Below are positions 52,543-61,417 of a stretch of DNA of 64,000 nucleotides, piece by piece. The position numbers and the translations under genes are program-made. Under the pieces are notes generated by a model. It searched no databases. It was given only the letters and a program-made list of their open reading frames with translations, and had not been told where the DNA came from. How positions within the stretch are numbered: the stretch's first letter is position 1; every line of letters begins with the position of its first letter. Origin of the DNA: HGM04593 sp045661225 (GTDB lineage: Bacteria; Bacteroidota; Bacteroidia; Bacteroidales; Bacteroidaceae); assembly GCA_045661225.1 (NCBI GenBank), contig JAZRFF010000012.1, positions 1 through 64,000 on the forward strand. The letters run 5' to 3'.

Positions 52543-53538
52543 TTAGGGTACTTCAACGTTATTGAGAATTTTGCTTACAATCTCGTCGGCAGTCACATTG
52601 CCGGCCTCTGCCTCGTACGATAGTCCGATGCGGTGGCGAAGCACATCGTGCGCTACGGCACGTACGTCCTCGGGTACAACGTATCCTCTGCGCTTGATGA
52701 AGGCGTATGCACGCGCTGCAAGAGCAAGGTTTATTGATGCACGGGGCGAAGCACCAAAAGAGATAAGCTCCTTAACCTCTTTGAGACCATATTTTTCGGG
52801 GAAGCGTGTTGCAAAGACAATGTCGGCAATATATTGCTCAATCTTCTCGTCAAGGTAAACCTGACGCACAATCTTGCGCGCTTCGACAATCTCCTCGGGC
52901 TTAAGAATGGGCTTAACCTCTATTTTCTCGCCTGTGATATTTTGGCGTATGATTCTCTTCTCCTCGGAAAGTTCAGGGTAAGTGATGACAACCTTGAGCA
53001 TAAAACGGTCAACTTGTGCCTCGGGCAGCGGATATGTACCCTCCTGTTCTATAGGGTTCTGTGTCGCAAGTACAAGGAACGGTTGCGGCAGCTTGAATGT
53101 TTCTTTACCAATGGTTACCTGACGCTCCTGCATAGCTTCGAGCAAAGCGCTCTGAACCTTTGCCGGCGCACGGTTAATCTCATCGGCAAGCACAAAATTT
53201 GCAAAGATAGGTCCTCTCTTAGCCTTGAACTCCTCGTTCTTTTGACTGTATACCATTGTACCTACAACATCGGCAGGCAAAAGGTCGGGTGTGAACTGTA
53301 TACGACTGAAGTCGGCGTCAATAAGTTCAGAAAGAGTCTTTATGGCCAGTGTCTTTGCAAGACCGGGAAGACCCTCGAGAAGTACGTGACCATCGGCTAG
53401 AAGACCTATAAGCAATGACTCTACAAGGTGTTTCTGACCAACGATTACTTGGTCCATTCCTGCTTGCAGATTGGTTATAAAGCCACTCTGTCTTTCAATC
53501 ATCTCATTCAATTCGCGAATGTTAATTGTTGCGCTCAT
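52543..53538 (-). CDS. MoxR-type AAA+ ATPase
   Basis: This 331-residue AAA+ protein has Walker A GLPGLAKT, Walker B FVLADEINRAP, sensor 1 LVLATQNPIEQEGTYPLPEAQ (shown only in part by its start LVLATQN) and sensor 2 in the C-terminal helices (ISFGASPRASINLALA). MoxR ATPases work as chaperones for maturation of complexes together with DUF58 and VWA proteins. It is the first gene of the operon; a TAATTTTG -7-like element lies at 53573-53580 on the minus strand. Confidence 0.95.
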   Translation of the reverse strand: MSATINIRELNEMIERQSGFITNLQAGMDQVIVGQKHLVESLLIGLLADGHVLLEGLPGLAKTLAIKTLSELIDADFSRIQFTPDLLPADVVGTMVYSQKNEEFKAKRGPIFANFVLADEINRAPAKVQSALLEAMQERQVTIGKETFKLPQPFLVLATQNPIEQEGTYPLPEAQVDRFMLKVVITYPELSEEKRIIRQNITGEKIEVKPILKPEEIVEARKIVRQVYLDEKIEQYIADIVFATRFPEKYGLKEVKELISFGASPRASINLALAARAYAFIKRRGYVVPEDVRAVAHDVLRHRIGLSYEAEAGNVTADEIVSKILNNVEVP

Positions 53539-53666
53539 AATTTATTTTGTATTTTTTTGTTTTGATTTTGGTCAAAATTACTCCAAACCGTGGAGATACG
53601 GTGTTAATTTTCTTCAAAGAGACTTAACCATTGTTATGTGTAACAAACTTTAACTCTAAAGGGCTG

Positions 53667-54908
53667 TTATTTTGGCTGAAGTTCAGGTATTCTCAACTCC
53701 ATTCCAATCGCAAGCCCGTAAGGTTTTTTCAAATTGTTGAACTTTGCAATGTAAGGCCACAGTTTACGGCTGCCGTAGTAGTCGTTCGAAATTTTCGCAA
53801 GACGCTCATTTTCGGCAACTACGTGCACTCTCCACTCTCCTTTTATAGTGTACAATGTAGTGTCGGCATCGTTTATGCTTTTGTCGTTTCGTGCCGCGAG
53901 CTCGTCTGCGAGTGTAAATGTGTATGTGTTCTCTTCGGTACTTTGAGTCACGGTAATTGTGGAATCCGTTTTTGCCGTATCTGCTCCTTCAACGGGTGCG
54001 TAAACGGTTGTCGCCGGTTCCGATTCAGGTACTACTGCCTTATCCAGGGTGTCAACGGACTGAATTGAAGTCTCTTTTTCAGTTGTATTATTCTTATCAA
54101 TAAAGAGATATAATACTGCCGAAATGACCACTAATATAATAAAGGTAATAAGAACTTTCAAGCCGCTTCCTTTTCGACTGGGAAGTTTACCGTCGGTTGC
54201 CTGAGGGCGCTCTTCATTTACCGATGCTTCTTTGGTTGTTGTTCCGCTCTCTTCTTGAGCCGGAGAAGGTGTGTCGGCAATCTCTTCAGTTTCTGTTGCT
54301 GCCGGCAATTGCTCTGTTGTTGCAGAATCATCAGCTGCAGTATCGGCACTTTTCTCCGGTTCCGACTCGGCCGGAGTGCTTTCTGCTGCACATTCCCGAG
54401 TTTCGGAATCGGCAATGGGGGTTGCCTCCTCTTTGGGCTCTGCAAGGGGTGCTTCGGTGCTTGGTTCGTTAGCAATTTCGGGCAGGACTTTTACGGAATC
54501 TTCGTAATTTGTTGGTGATTCTTCATTAAGAACAGCATCTTCCTGTTCTTCGGTCTGGTCGACAACCGGTTCTTCATCTTTGTAATTGTCGTCAACCTCA
54601 ACAGGCTCGAACATTGCAAAAGGCTGGTTCACGCTCTCCTTTAATGTTTCGGCAGGAGTAAACGTTAGTTTCTTGTGTCCTTTTATCTCGAATTTCTCAC
54701 CTGTGTTGACATTGACACTGTATCGGTCGGCAACCTCAAGGATTTTAAACGTGCCCAATCCGTTAATCTTTACAATGCCGTCCTGTTCAAGCCCTTCAAT
54801 TATAAGGTCGAACATCGCTTTTGTAAACGTCTCGGCCTTTGCGATGGAGATTTCGGCCTCCTTTGCAAGCAAGGCGCTTAAGTCGGAATGATTAAGTTTT
54901 TCGCTCAT
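53667..54908 (-). CDS. HU/IHF-like DNA-binding domain joined to a membrane helix and a LysM-like domain
   Basis: This 413-residue protein begins with an HU-like domain (about 1-95: SEKLNHSDLSALLAKEAEIS, GIVKINGLGTFKI), followed by an acidic Glu/Ser/Thr/Pro-rich linker (about 100-245), one membrane helix (about 248-268) and, after a further linker, a LysM-like C-terminal domain (about 357-413: AENERLAKISNDYYGSRKLW, AIGMELRIPEL). Topology predicts DNA binding in the cytoplasm and peptidoglycan binding in the periplasm. It is in the gene order HU-LysM, HU, rimO, and starts 17 nt after the small HU gene. Confidence 0.88.
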   Translation of the reverse strand: MSEKLNHSDLSALLAKEAEISIAKAETFTKAMFDLIIEGLEQDGIVKINGLGTFKILEVADRYSVNVNTGEKFEIKGHKKLTFTPAETLKESVNQPFAMFEPVEVDDNYKDEEPVVDQTEEQEDAVLNEESPTNYEDSVKVLPEIANEPSTEAPLAEPKEEATPIADSETRECAAESTPAESEPEKSADTAADDSATTEQLPAATETEEIADTPSPAQEESGTTTKEASVNEERPQATDGKLPSRKGSGLKVLITFIILVVISAVLYLFIDKNNTTEKETSIQSVDTLDKAVVPESEPATTVYAPVEGADTAKTDSTITVTQSTEENTYTFTLADELAARNDKSINDADTTLYTIKGEWRVHVVAENERLAKISNDYYGSRKLWPYIAKFNNLKKPYGLAIGMELRIPELQPK

Positions 54909-54925
54909 TATAAAATCTCCTCTGT

Positions 54926-55198
54926 TTATTTGAATTTATCTTTTAACTTATTACTGGGGCGGAATGCGGGCTGAATTTTTGGCGGTACGAGGAAACGCTG
55001 TCCGGTCTTGGGGTTTACCGACAGACGTTCTTTACGCATTTTCGTTTCAACCACCCCGAAACCCGATATGTTGAGTTGGTCGCCCTCTTTAAGCCTTTCG
55101 GTCATTACACCTATAAAGGCATCGACGTTGGCTGTTGCTTCAGCTGCGGTAATTCCGCATCTTTTTGCCAGCCTTGTGATAAATTCCTTGTTATTCAT
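54926..55198 (-). CDS. HU family DNA-binding protein
   Basis: This 90-residue HU protein starts at ATG 55198 (MNNKEFITRL); the upstream ATG at 55210 adds four residues without family support. It has the HU pattern GDQLNISGFGVVETKMRKERLSV (shown only from its core NISGFGVVETK) and the beta-arm motif NPKTGQRF. It is a nucleoid-associated protein that bends DNA. It lies just before the HU-LysM fusion gene in the direction of transcription. Confidence 0.93.
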   Translation of the reverse strand: MNNKEFITRLAKRCGITAAEATANVDAFIGVMTERLKEGDQLNISGFGVVETKMRKERLSVNPKTGQRFLVPPKIQPAFRPSNKLKDKFK

Positions 55199-55246
55199 AA
55201 TGTTAACCAATGTTTTTCAACCTCACGTGTCTAACATCACTGTTTG

Positions 55247-56551
55247 TTATTTGCTTTCTATTACTCCCATCAGGTCGAATTCTGTGGCGTCGGTAATGCG
55301 CACATCGTAGAACTCACCTACGGTCAGGCAACCCTCGCTTGTGTGCAGAAGAACCTCTGTATCAACATCGGGTGAGTCGAATTCCGTACGGCCTACATAA
55401 TAGTCGCCTTCTATTCTGTCGATAATCACTTTGAAAACCTTGCCTACCTTTTCGCTGTTGAGCTTTGTCGATATGCGCTGCTGAACCTCCATAAGACGGT
55501 CGAGGCGTTCGTTCTTTTTTTTCTTTGACACGCTGTCACGGTAGTTCTCGGCAGCGTATGTGCCCTCCTCTTCGCAGTAAGCAAAAGCTCCGAGCCTGTC
55601 AAATTTAGCCCATTTTACAAACTCAATAAGTTCTTCGAATTCCTTGTCGGTCTCGCCGGGGAATCCAACCATCATCGTCGTGCGCAGGCATATTCCCGGA
55701 ACCTCGCTGCGCATTTTTTCAACAAGAGCGTATGTGTCTTCTTTTGTCACGTGCCGCTGCATCTTTTTCAGAATCTTGCTGCTAACGTGCTGAAGGGCAA
55801 TATCAAGATACTTGCAGACATTCTTTCTCTCGCGCATCACACGCAGAAGGTCGTATGGGAAATTTGTCGGGTAGGCATAGTGCAGTCTTATCCACTCTAC
55901 CCCTTTTATATCCGATATTCTCTCGACAAGTTCGGCTATACTCTGTTTCTTGTATAAATCGACGCCGTAGAAAGTCAGTTCTTGTGCTATTATCTGAAAC
56001 TCCTTTACTCCTTTCGAGACAAGATAGCGTACTTCGTCAAGAATCTCCTCCATCGGACGAGACTTGTGAGGCCCTGTGATGATGGGTATTGCACAGTATG
56101 CGCAGCGTCGGCTGCAGCCTTCTGAAATTTTCAGGTAGGCATAGTGTCCGGGGGTTGTCAACACACGCTCGCGTGCAATCTTCTCGTTATATTCGTGCTT
56201 GAGTTCGGCAATAAGCTCTGTCCAGTTGAATTTTCCGTAGAACTTGTCAACTTGAGTAATCTCCTCGCGTAGTTCTTTAAGATAACGCTCCGAAAGACAA
56301 CCCATTACATATAGCTTGCCGAGTTCTCCTTCGTCTTTGCGCTTGCAGAACTCGAGAATCATATTTATTGACTCTTGCTTGGCGTCACCGATAAAGCCAC
56401 AGGTGTTTATGACGGCAATCTCACCGCAAGGCTCTTCGCTGTCGTGTACAACATCGTAGCCACACTCTTGCAGCTGTCTCATAAGTTGCTCCGAATCGAC
56501 AAGATTCTTTGAGCAGCCCATTGTTATTATGTCAATGCGGTTCTTTTTCAT
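55247..56551 (-). CDS. rimO: Ribosomal protein S12 methylthiotransferase RimO
   Basis: This 434-residue radical-SAM enzyme adds a methylthio group to Asp89 of ribosomal protein S12. It has an N-terminal MTTase domain (MGCSKNLVDSEQLM, VINTCGFIGDAKQE), the radical-SAM Cys triad in CSRRCAYCAIP, and a C-terminal TRAM domain (about 370-434). It follows ftsY by 3 nt. Confidence 0.96.
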   Translation of the reverse strand: MKKNRIDIITMGCSKNLVDSEQLMRQLQECGYDVVHDSEEPCGEIAVINTCGFIGDAKQESINMILEFCKRKDEGELGKLYVMGCLSERYLKELREEITQVDKFYGKFNWTELIAELKHEYNEKIARERVLTTPGHYAYLKISEGCSRRCAYCAIPIITGPHKSRPMEEILDEVRYLVSKGVKEFQIIAQELTFYGVDLYKKQSIAELVERISDIKGVEWIRLHYAYPTNFPYDLLRVMRERKNVCKYLDIALQHVSSKILKKMQRHVTKEDTYALVEKMRSEVPGICLRTTMMVGFPGETDKEFEELIEFVKWAKFDRLGAFAYCEEEGTYAAENYRDSVSKKKKNERLDRLMEVQQRISTKLNSEKVGKVFKVIIDRIEGDYYVGRTEFDSPDVDTEVLLHTSEGCLTVGEFYDVRITDATEFDLMGVIESK

Positions 56552-56554
56552 TTT

Positions 56555-57511
56555 TTATCCAAAGAGAGAATCGACAAACTCTTCGCGATTGAATATCTGC
56601 AAATGGTCGATACCCTCGCCAAGGCCGATGTATTTTACTGGAATTTTAAACTGGTCGCTGATGCCTATTACTACGCCGCCTTTAGCCGTGCCGTCGAGTT
56701 TTGTTATTGCAAGCGATGTTACTTCGGTTGCTTTTGTAAACTGTTTGGCCTGTTCAAAAGCATTTTGTCCTGTTGAACCGTCAAGCACCAGCATCACGTC
56801 GTTGGGGGCTGTGGGAACGACTTTTTGCATTACGTTCTTTATTTTTGTAAGCTCGTTCATAAGGCCGACTTTGTTGTGCAGACGTCCGGCTGTGTCTATT
56901 ATTACAACATCGGCATTGTTTGCAACTGCCGATGAGAGTGTGTCAAATGCCACTGATGCCGGGTCGGACCCCATACCTTGCTTAATCACCGGAACATCGG
57001 CACGATGTCCCCACTCTACCAACTGCTCTACAGCCGCCGCGCGGAAGGTGTCGGCGGCACCAAGATAGACCTTCTTGCCGGCTTTTTTATATTGGTGCGC
57101 AAGCTTTCCTATGGTAGTTGTTTTTCCAACGCCGTTAACGCCCACGACCATTATGACGTATGGCTGTCCGGGTGTTGTGGGAATGTTGAATGTGTCGCCG
57201 CCGTCGTTGCTGTTGTTCTCCATAAGCAACTGTGCAATCTCGTCTTTGAGCAGTTTGTTGAGTTCGGCGGTGTTCATAAACTTATCGCGTGCTGCACGTT
57301 TCTGTACCCTGTCTATGATTTTGAGAGTAGTCTCGACACCGACGTCCGATGTTACAAGAACCTCCTCGAGATTGTCGAGAACCTCGTCATCAATCTGGGT
57401 CTTGCCTGCTATTGCACGTGCAATCTTTCCAAACACGCTTTCTTTTGTCTTTGACAATCCTTTGTCAAGAACTTCTTTCTTTTCTCTACTAAAAAAACTG
57501 AATATTCCCAT
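56555..57511 (-). CDS. ftsY: Signal recognition particle receptor FtsY
   Basis: This 318-residue GTPase docks SRP-ribosome complexes at the membrane. It has the NG domain with GVNGVGKTTTIGKLA, DTAGRLHNK and TKLDGTAKGGV. There is almost no acidic A domain: the N domain starts within about 20 residues, which is the short form also seen in other Bacteroidota. It is 3 nt before rimO. Confidence 0.96.
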   Translation of the reverse strand: MGIFSFFSREKKEVLDKGLSKTKESVFGKIARAIAGKTQIDDEVLDNLEEVLVTSDVGVETTLKIIDRVQKRAARDKFMNTAELNKLLKDEIAQLLMENNSNDGGDTFNIPTTPGQPYVIMVVGVNGVGKTTTIGKLAHQYKKAGKKVYLGAADTFRAAAVEQLVEWGHRADVPVIKQGMGSDPASVAFDTLSSAVANNADVVIIDTAGRLHNKVGLMNELTKIKNVMQKVVPTAPNDVMLVLDGSTGQNAFEQAKQFTKATEVTSLAITKLDGTAKGGVVIGISDQFKIPVKYIGLGEGIDHLQIFNREEFVDSLFG

Positions 57512-57563
57512 ATTCTATGAATTGTTATTCTATACAGGTTTTACAGCCTGTCTTTTATAAATT

Positions 57564-59345
57564 TCAATCGAGTTTAAGTACTGCAAGGAACGCTTTTTGC
57601 GGAACCTCGACGTTACCAATCTGTTTCATACGTTTCTTACCCTTCTTTTGCTTTTCAAGCAACTTGCGCTTACGCGAAACGTCACCGCCGTAGCACTTTG
57701 CAGTAACGTCCTTGCGTACCTGCTTGATTGTCTCGCGTGCGATAATCTTTGTGCCTATGGCTGCTTGCAAGGCAATGTCGAACTGCTGTCTGGGAATAAG
57801 GTCGCGCAATTTTTCGCACATTTGACGTCCAAGCCCGTAGGCATTGTCGACGTGTGTCAATGTCGATAATGCATCGACAGGCTCGCCGTTGAGCAGAATG
57901 TCGAGCTTGATGAGTTTTGAGGTTCTGAAACCGGCGGGGTGATAATCGAACGAAGCGTATCCCTTTGAGATACTTTTTAATTTGTCATAAAAGTCTATGA
58001 CAATCTCTCCCAATGGCAATAAAAAGCGTATATCAACACGGTTGCCGGTTATAAATTCCTGCTTTTGAAGTTCGCCACGCTTTGAAAGGCACAGGGTCAT
58101 AATAGGACCAATATATTCGGCTCGGGTTATTATGCTGGCGTTGATGTATGGCTCTTCAATGTGGTCTATAAGTGTCGGATCGGGCATTCCGCCTGGGTTA
58201 TGAACCTCCTTTGCCTCGCCCTGTTTGTCATACACCATATAGGAGACGTTAGGTACGGTTGTAATAACGCTCATATCAAATTCGCGGTCGAGACGCTCTT
58301 GCACAATCTCCATATGCAACAACCCGAGGAATCCGCATCGGAATCCGAAACCCAACGCTGCCGACGATTCAGGAGAGAATGTAAGCGATGCATCGTTTAG
58401 CTGCAGTTTTTCGAGCGATGCGCGCAAATCTTCGTAATCTTCGGCCTCAATGGGATAGACTCCTGCAAAGACCATCGGCTTAACCTCCTCGAATCCCGAA
58501 ATTGCAGAAGAACAAGGACGTGCAATGTGCGTAATAGTGTCACCGACCTTAACCTCACGCGAGGTCTTTATTCCCGAAATTATATAACCGACATCGCCGG
58601 TGCGCAGTTCCTGACGCGGCGAGAGGTCCATTTTAAGGACTCCAATCTCGTCGGCATCATACTCTTTGCCGGTATTGAAGAACTTTACCTTGTCGCCCTT
58701 GCGAAGCACGCCGTTTGTAATTTTGAAGTATGCGATAATGCCTCGGAAAGAGTTGAATACCGAGTCGAAAATCAACGCCTGCAACGGTGCTTCTTCGTCG
58801 CCTTGCGGTGCCGGAATGCGTTCTACCACTGCCTGAAGAATTTCTTCGACGCCCATACCGGTCTTTCCTGACGCTTCGATAATATCCTCTCGGTCACAGC
58901 CCAGAAGGTCGATAATCTCGTCCTTGACCTCTTCGGGCATAGCGTTAATCATATCGCACTTGTTGATGACCGGGATAATTTCAAGTCCCTGGTCAACCGC
59001 CATATATAGGTTCGATATTGTTTGTGCCTGAACACCCTGAGTTGCATCAACCACAAGCAGCGCACCCTCGCAGGCTGCAATTGAGCGCGATACTTCGTAC
59101 GAGAAGTCAACGTGTCCCGGAGTGTCAATGAGGTTGAGAATGTACTTTTCCCCTTTGTACATATACTCCATTTGAATAGCGTGGCTCTTGATAGTAATTC
59201 CGCGTTCTTTCTCAAGGTCCATATTGTCCAACATCTGACCTTCGGTGATGTTTATAGTCTTTGTTGTTTCCAAAAGACGGTCGGCAAGTGTTGACTTTCC
59301 GTGGTCGATGTGTGCAATAATGCAAAAGTTTCTTATTTTTTCCAT
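57564..59345 (-). CDS. lepA: Elongation factor 4 (LepA)
   Basis: This 593-residue GTPase is recognised by AHIDHGKSTLADRLLE, the G2/G3 motifs RGITIKSHAIQ and DTPGHVDFSYEV, NKCD, and the LepA C-terminal domain (VRKDVTAKCYGGDVSRKRKL). It acts on translating ribosomes. A TATCTTTG element at 59410-59417 on the minus strand is the likely -7 site. Confidence 0.97.
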   Translation of the reverse strand: MEKIRNFCIIAHIDHGKSTLADRLLETTKTINITEGQMLDNMDLEKERGITIKSHAIQMEYMYKGEKYILNLIDTPGHVDFSYEVSRSIAACEGALLVVDATQGVQAQTISNLYMAVDQGLEIIPVINKCDMINAMPEEVKDEIIDLLGCDREDIIEASGKTGMGVEEILQAVVERIPAPQGDEEAPLQALIFDSVFNSFRGIIAYFKITNGVLRKGDKVKFFNTGKEYDADEIGVLKMDLSPRQELRTGDVGYIISGIKTSREVKVGDTITHIARPCSSAISGFEEVKPMVFAGVYPIEAEDYEDLRASLEKLQLNDASLTFSPESSAALGFGFRCGFLGLLHMEIVQERLDREFDMSVITTVPNVSYMVYDKQGEAKEVHNPGGMPDPTLIDHIEEPYINASIITRAEYIGPIMTLCLSKRGELQKQEFITGNRVDIRFLLPLGEIVIDFYDKLKSISKGYASFDYHPAGFRTSKLIKLDILLNGEPVDALSTLTHVDNAYGLGRQMCEKLRDLIPRQQFDIALQAAIGTKIIARETIKQVRKDVTAKCYGGDVSRKRKLLEKQKKGKKRMKQIGNVEVPQKAFLAVLKLD

Positions 59346-59672
59346 ATATTGTTTTTTGTTCTTTTCTTTATTGTGCTACTTGCGATTAAGCGATTTTCGT
59401 AACAACTTACAAAGATATAACAAAAAAATAATATATATATAATAACGCGCGACCTAAAAATTGCATTTGTTAAATAATAACTGAAATTTAATGGTTGCAA
59501 TAGGCTGCAAATGACAATTTTTATTTAAATATAAACGCTTTTTACGTAAAGGTGGATTTTATATTTATTTGTCATTTTACAGAGACAGAAAGTATATCTT
59601 TCATTATTTATAATATATTTATTTACAATATTATTGGCGCGTTACATTTAAGTGACAAAAAGGCGGTGTATA
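59346..59672. other. AT-rich intergenic region upstream of lepA
   Basis: No gene is seen. The stretch is very AT-rich, with tracts such as ATATATATATAATA around 59430 and no ORF of protein-like composition. The lepA -7 element TATCTTTG lies at 59410-59417; no well-placed -33 element is seen. Confidence 0.45.
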
Positions 59673-59674
59673 AT

Positions 59675-59715
59675 AAAAAAATACAATCGGAGCAGAATCG
59701 CCCCGATTGTAAATA
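59675..59715 (-). terminator. Terminator of the GH20 gene
   Basis: TACAATCGG (59682-59690) pairs with CCGATTGTA (59703-59711). The A-run on the + strand at 59674-59681 becomes the U-tract of the minus-strand transcript. Confidence 0.75.
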
Positions 59716-59737
59716 ATTATTCAGTAAAATTGTCAAT

Positions 59738-61408
59738 TTATTCAAAGACGTGCTTTCCGTAGTCTACGCCTCTTAGTCTGTAGTATTTTGCTTCGCCTTG
59801 CAAGCGTTTCAGAAAGTCTTTGTACTCGCGCTTTTCGGCTGGAGTCCAGCCGGCCTCGGCAACAGCGGCAAGACGCGGCAGCATAAGATATTGCACAACT
59901 TCCGGCTCTTCGACCCACTCTGTCCAGAAGTTTGCCTGCACGCCCATATAGCGGGACTGCAGCCCCTCGTCGACATTATTCATCGGCTTGTAGTTGTAGA
60001 CACGTTCAACAGTTTCGTCTCCGTACCCCTGCGAGCGAGGTTCGCTCTCGAGTTTAGACTGGCGACGATTTATGTAGTATGGAATCTGTGGCGACAGAAT
60101 GGTGGTCATTCCCCTCTTTGCAGCATCTAAAGCGGCGTTGTCAGCGCCTATCCAGGCCATTATTGTAATATCCTCTCCAAGAGGCTTTGTATTTCCGTGC
60201 AGCACCTCGTTCCAGAAGATGAGCCTGCGTTGCTGTTCTTTCGGTTTTTGAGCAATATGCTCCTTCAACTGTTTGTAGAAGTGTATTTGCAGGTCGCGAT
60301 AGTTTGTTGAACTTATTTTCTTCAGCAATGCCTGACATTCAGCGTTACGCTCCCATTTGTGTGTCGGGCACTCGTCTCCACCAAGGTGAATGTAACCAAA
60401 TGGGAACATTTCGACAAGTTCATCAATAACATCTTTTGCAAATTGCACAGCCTGAGGGTTGGCTACATTTATCACGTCGCCCGACACGCCCTGCCAAAGC
60501 CACACCTCGTGCTTGTTTTCGGGGTCACAAGCAAGGAATTCCGGGTACGATGCCACTGCAGCTTGTGAATGACCGGGAATGTCAACCTCGGGGACAATCT
60601 CGACAAAGCGTTCTTTTGCATATTGCACAACCTCTTTAATATCCTCGCGGGTATAGTAACCACCGTAGCGTGTGCCATCGGGCTTTACGTCGCCCCACGC
60701 GCATACTTTGCTATCGCGCCAGGCTCCAATTTTGGTAAGTTTAGGATACTTTTTTATTTCTATGCGCCAACCTTGGTCCTCGGTAAGATGCCAGTGGAAA
60801 CGGTTCATCTTGTAGGCTGCCATTACGTCGATAATCTTCTTCACCTCCTCTTTGCCGTAAAAATGGCGTCCTTCGTCGAGCATAAAACCGCGCCAGCCGA
60901 AGCGTGGAGTGTCCTTTATTTCTACACAGGGGATACTCCAATGAGCAACGCTCTTGTCGCGTACACCGGCCATCACATTACGTGGAAGAAGCTGCTTTAA
61001 TGTCTGGAAAGCGTAAAAGAACCCGGCCGGTTGTGCCGCAGTAATCTCAATCAGTTTGTTGGTTACCGACAATTTATAGGCCTCGTCGCCGAGCGTTTCA
61101 TCGATGCTGAGCGCAATATGCGCGTCAGCCTTTTTTGTGCATTTGTTTATTTCGCCCTTTTTGTATTGAATCTTTTTATAGGCTGTTTTTTTCAGTTTTA
61201 CTCCGGTCGTTGTTTTTATTGTCTTTGCAAAAACATCGACAACGCTTTTTATATCTTTATCATCGGGGTAACAGATGGTAATTTTACCTTTAAGCAGGAA
61301 ATTACCCTCCTTTACGCTCATCTCTGCCGGCTGTGGAATAAGCGCAATCTCTTGTGCATTGAGCGTTAAAACAAAGAGAGACAGAAGAATTGCTAAAAAT
61401 CTTTTCAT
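59738..61408 (-). CDS. Beta-N-acetylhexosaminidase (GH20)
   Basis: This 556-residue secreted enzyme has a signal peptide (about 1-19), an N-terminal GH20b domain (about 25-140) and a GH20 catalytic barrel from about 155 on (WRGFMLDEGRHF, RFHWHLTEDQGWRIEIKKYP). The catalytic pair is Asp345-Glu346 in HLGGDECP. It removes terminal GlcNAc or GalNAc from glycans such as mucin or chitin oligomers. The preceding aminotransferase gene ends 9 nt before it, so they may share a transcript. Confidence 0.94.
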   Translation of the reverse strand: MKRFLAILLSLFVLTLNAQEIALIPQPAEMSVKEGNFLLKGKITICYPDDKDIKSVVDVFAKTIKTTTGVKLKKTAYKKIQYKKGEINKCTKKADAHIALSIDETLGDEAYKLSVTNKLIEITAAQPAGFFYAFQTLKQLLPRNVMAGVRDKSVAHWSIPCVEIKDTPRFGWRGFMLDEGRHFYGKEEVKKIIDVMAAYKMNRFHWHLTEDQGWRIEIKKYPKLTKIGAWRDSKVCAWGDVKPDGTRYGGYYTREDIKEVVQYAKERFVEIVPEVDIPGHSQAAVASYPEFLACDPENKHEVWLWQGVSGDVINVANPQAVQFAKDVIDELVEMFPFGYIHLGGDECPTHKWERNAECQALLKKISSTNYRDLQIHFYKQLKEHIAQKPKEQQRRLIFWNEVLHGNTKPLGEDITIMAWIGADNAALDAAKRGMTTILSPQIPYYINRRQSKLESEPRSQGYGDETVERVYNYKPMNNVDEGLQSRYMGVQANFWTEWVEEPEVVQYLMLPRLAAVAEAGWTPAEKREYKDFLKRLQGEAKYYRLRGVDYGKHVFE

Positions 61409-61417
61409 AATTTATGG

